A DNA stretch of 13,668 nt. Origin: an uncultured Lachnospiraceae bacterium (GTDB lineage: Bacteria; Bacillota; Clostridia; Lachnospirales; Lachnospiraceae). The notes below the pieces were generated by a model. The model made no database searches. It worked only from the letters and a program-made list of their open reading frames with translations, and was not told where the DNA came from. The position numbers and the translations under genes were made by a program. The stretch lies in NCBI GenBank assembly GCA_902766845.1, contig CACXFD010000120.1, positions 1-13,668 of the forward strand, given 5' to 3'. Position 1 is the first letter of the stretch; every line of letters starts with the position of its first letter. Positions 11,855 to 13,668 of this stretch are shown piece by piece.

Positions 11855-13342
11855 ATGTCCGAAAACACCAGGACCAGTCTGTCCAGAACTGAATACAGTG
11901 CCTACGAACGCAGCGCCCTGTTCATCCTGCTGGCCGCGTTCCGCGACGTCGCCGGACCGCAGACGTCGGTCTCGTCGATGTTTTCGGTGAGGAAGGGCCT
12001 CTATCTCGAAGCGCGCGGGTGCAGCGTCACGGATGAACTGCTGGCCCGTGTGCAGCAGCGCATGGAGGAGCTGGTCGAGGAGGACCGGCCCTTCGTGCGC
12101 CACCGCATGCGCGTGGAGGACGCGCGGCGCATGTTCCGGGAGACCGGGATGGAAGACAAGGACCGGCTGATGCGGTTCCGCCGCGCTTCGGGAATCAACC
12201 TGTATGAGCTCGACGGCTTCTTCGACTATTTCTACGGGCCGATGCTGACCCACTCCGGCGCGGTCCGGCATTTCGAACTGCGCGCGTACGGACGGGGCTT
12301 TCTGCTCCTGCTGCCGCGCCGTTCGGACATGACGAAGGTCGCGTCGTTCCAGGACCAGCCGAAGCTGTACCAGACGCTTCTGGAGGCGGAGGACTGGAAC
12401 CGCAAGCTCGGCGTGCATACGGTCGCGGGCCTGAACGAGCGCATCTGCCGCGGACGGCTCGAGGACCTGATCCTTGTGCAGGAAGCGCTGCAGGAGCATA
12501 AGATCGCGCAGATCGCGCGCGAGATCGCGGACCGCAAGGACGTCCGCTTCGTGATGATCGCGGGGCCGTCCTCATCGGGCAAGACCACGTTCTCGCACCG
12601 GCTGTCCATCCAGCTGCGCGCGCTGGGCCTGACGCCGCATCCGATCGCGGTGGATGACTATTTCGTGGACCGTGAGCTGACTCCGCTGGACGAGGACGGA
12701 AAGCTGGATTTCGAAGCGCTCGAATGCGTGGATCTGGCGCAGTTCAACGCGGATATGTCCGCGCTGCTGGCCGGGGAGGAGATCCCGCTCCCGAAATTTG
12801 ATTTCGTGCAGGGCAAGCGCGGGCTGTCGGGCGAGACGCTGCGGCTCGGGGAGAAGGATATCCTGATCATCGAGGGCATCCACGCCCTCAACGATCAGAT
12901 GAGCCTGTCCCTGCCGGCGGAGAGCAAGTTCCGGATCTATATCAGCGCGCTGACCACGCTGAACATCGACGAGCACAACCGGATCACCACCTCCGACGCC
13001 CGGCTGATCCGCCGCATGACGCGCGATCACGCGCACCGCGGCGCCACCGGCCAGAGCACGATCGCGCGGTGGGAATCGGTGCGGCGCGGCGAGGAGCGGA
13101 ACATCTTCCCGTTCCAGGAGCAGGCCGACGTCGTGTTCAACTCCGCCCTCGTCTATGAACTGGCTGTCCTCAAGCCCAAGGCGGAGCCGATCCTGTTCAA
13201 CGTCCCGGAAGATTCGCCCGAAGGAGAGGAGGCCCGCCGCCTGCTCAAGTTCCTGGATTATTTCCTGCCGGTCGGACCGGACGGGATCCCGTCCAATTCC
13301 GTGCTGCGGGAATTCGTCGGCGGAAGCTGCTTCCCGGTCTGA
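11855..13342 (+). CDS. Uridine-kinase-like P-loop nucleoside kinase with a ThrRS-type N-terminal region but no TGS domain
   Basis: The 495-residue product joins an N-terminal region related to the second additional domain of threonyl-tRNA synthetase (about 15-200) to a phosphoribulokinase/uridine-kinase P-loop domain. Walker A is GPSSSGKT (237-244). The kinase core continues with HPIAVDDYFVDR (catalytic Asp region), LIIEGIHALN (Walker B-like) and RLIRRMTRDHAHRG. The C-terminus, LKFLDYFLPV...NSVLREFVGGSCF, is strongly conserved in this clostridial family. Relatives as I recall them are about 550 residues and open with a TGS domain; here the protein begins right after that segment. AAAGGAGG (11843-11850) lies 4 nt before the ATG. 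No room for the missing domain exists upstream. It likely phosphorylates a nucleoside such as uridine, but the substrate is unproven. Confidence 0.92.
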   Translation: MSENTRTSLSRTEYSAYERSALFILLAAFRDVAGPQTSVSSMFSVRKGLYLEARGCSVTDELLARVQQRMEELVEEDRPFVRHRMRVEDARRMFRETGMEDKDRLMRFRRASGINLYELDGFFDYFYGPMLTHSGAVRHFELRAYGRGFLLLLPRRSDMTKVASFQDQPKLYQTLLEAEDWNRKLGVHTVAGLNERICRGRLEDLILVQEALQEHKIAQIAREIADRKDVRFVMIAGPSSSGKTTFSHRLSIQLRALGLTPHPIAVDDYFVDRELTPLDEDGKLDFEALECVDLAQFNADMSALLAGEEIPLPKFDFVQGKRGLSGETLRLGEKDILIIEGIHALNDQMSLSLPAESKFRIYISALTTLNIDEHNRITTSDARLIRRMTRDHAHRGATGQSTIARWESVRRGEERNIFPFQEQADVVFNSALVYELAVLKPKAEPILFNVPEDSPEGEEARRLLKFLDYFLPVGPDGIPSNSVLREFVGGSCFPV

Positions 13343-13360
13343 CGGGGAGCGGACAGACAG

Positions 13361-13399
13361 GGGCCGGGCGCGCCGCGAATACCGCGGCGCGCCCGGCCC
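13361..13399 (+). other. Perfect 17-bp GC hairpin between the kinase gene and rnpB
   Basis: Arms 13361-13377 and 13383-13399 are exact reverse complements around a 5-nt loop (AATAC). No T tract follows (the next bases are GCAAGTCG), so it is not a standard intrinsic terminator. It may still end or stabilise the upstream mRNA. It sits only 12 bp before the rnpB -35 box. Confidence 0.75.
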
Positions 13400-13410
13400 G
13401 CAAGTCGTTC

Positions 13411-13439
13411 TTGTAGGAACGGCAAAAATGTGTTAGAAT
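13411..13439 (+). promoter_or_regulatory. Promoter of rnpB
   Basis: The -35 TTGTAG (13411-13416) and -10 TAGAAT (13434-13439) have 17-bp spacing. The -10 is also extended (TG at 13431-13432). A strong double-determinant promoter fits an abundant stable RNA. The predicted start is near 13446. Confidence 0.8.
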
Positions 13440-13445
13440 ATCCCG

Positions 13446-13668
13446 CGTGACTGAGACACGTGATCGCGGCCGTAAGGCTGAGGAAAGTCCGGGCTTCACA
13501 GGGCAGGATGCCGGATAACGTCCGGTGGAGGTGACTCCCAGGCCAGTGCAACAGAAATAAACCGCGAAGCAGCGCACCAGCTGCGCTGCCCGTAAGGGTG
13601 GAAAGGCAGTGTAAGAGACTACCGTCTTCGTGGTAACACGGAGAGCCATGTAAACCCCATCCGAAGCA
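13446..13668 (+). ncRNA. rnpB: RNase P RNA, bacterial type A (5' part, runs off the window)
   Basis: This is the catalytic RNA that trims the 5' leader of pre-tRNAs. The diagnostic GAGGAAAGTCC (13480-13490, CR-I/P4) is followed by the CAGGGCAGGATGCCGG segment, then CAGTGCAACAGAAATAAACCGC-type sequence (from 13544). Next come an exact 8-bp P12 hairpin (13569-13576 with 13582-13589), GTAAGGGTGGAAA, and GAGCCATGTAAACCCC near the end. This pattern is the A type found in Clostridia and most bacteria, not the B type of Bacillus. The 5' end is estimated from the promoter. The 3' portion, including the second half of P4 and P1 and the CCA-binding loop, lies beyond the window. Confidence 0.97.

Noticed and set aside
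11006..12499. A 497-codon minus-strand frame opposite the AIM24 and kinase genes
   Set aside because: It spans two plus-strand genes with recognised families and shows only shadow composition. The similar frames at 7618-9000 and 6660-7850 were rejected for the same reason.

Overview
This is a core-genome window from a GC-rich Gram-positive bacterium, most likely a member of the Clostridia close to the Lachnospiraceae. The reasons are strong Shine-Dalgarno sites, U-tailed intrinsic terminators between operons, a class I ketol-acid reductoisomerase of the clostridial/actinobacterial kind, a DUF5688 protein and a SEC-C protein typical of Lachnospiraceae, the dgt-dnaG-trmK-Nif3 gene order, and an RNase P RNA of the A (ancestral) type. 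I saw no mobile element, CRISPR array, tRNA or phage gene. No gene-free stretch exceeds about 300 bases.

Layout. (1) Positions 1-2231 are a glycolytic block: the last codons of what is probably gap, a terminator hairpin, pgk, a GC hairpin, tpiA, and a bidirectional terminator. (2) Positions 2294-3016, minus strand, hold a short DUF5688 protein convergent with tpiA. (3) From about 3055, plus strand, a promoter drives a small SEC-C zinc-motif protein. A second promoter, overlapped by a perfect 14-bp palindrome, drives ilvN-ilvC (branched-chain amino acid synthesis), which end in a cluster of hairpins and terminators. (4) Positions 5583-6479, minus strand, hold a stand-alone protein resembling the catalytic domain of 2-oxo acid dehydrogenase E2, whose usual active-site histidine is a glutamate. 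It diverges from (5) the plus-strand run 6693-13342: dgt, dnaG, trmK, a Nif3-family gene, an AIM24-family gene and a uridine-kinase-like gene. (6) After a long GC hairpin, the RNase P RNA gene begins near 13446 and runs off the window end.

How the genes fit together. GAPDH, PGK and TPI catalyse neighbouring steps of lower glycolysis. IlvN and IlvC regulate and catalyse the first two steps of valine/isoleucine synthesis, but the catalytic partner IlvB is not here. dgt and dnaG link dNTP balance and replication priming. dnaG overlaps trmK by 4 bp and trmK overlaps the Nif3 gene by 11 bp, so they are probably co-transcribed and translationally coupled. The primary sigma factor gene that commonly follows dnaG in Firmicutes is absent from this position.

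Most of the window is ordinary housekeeping. The points most worth a second look are the truncated DUF5688 protein, the E2-like protein without its catalytic histidine, the missing rpoD, the kinase that lacks the usual N-terminal TGS segment, the palindrome on the ilvN promoter, and the duplicated GC palindromes ahead of dnaG. I did not find convincing evidence of an undescribed multi-gene system.
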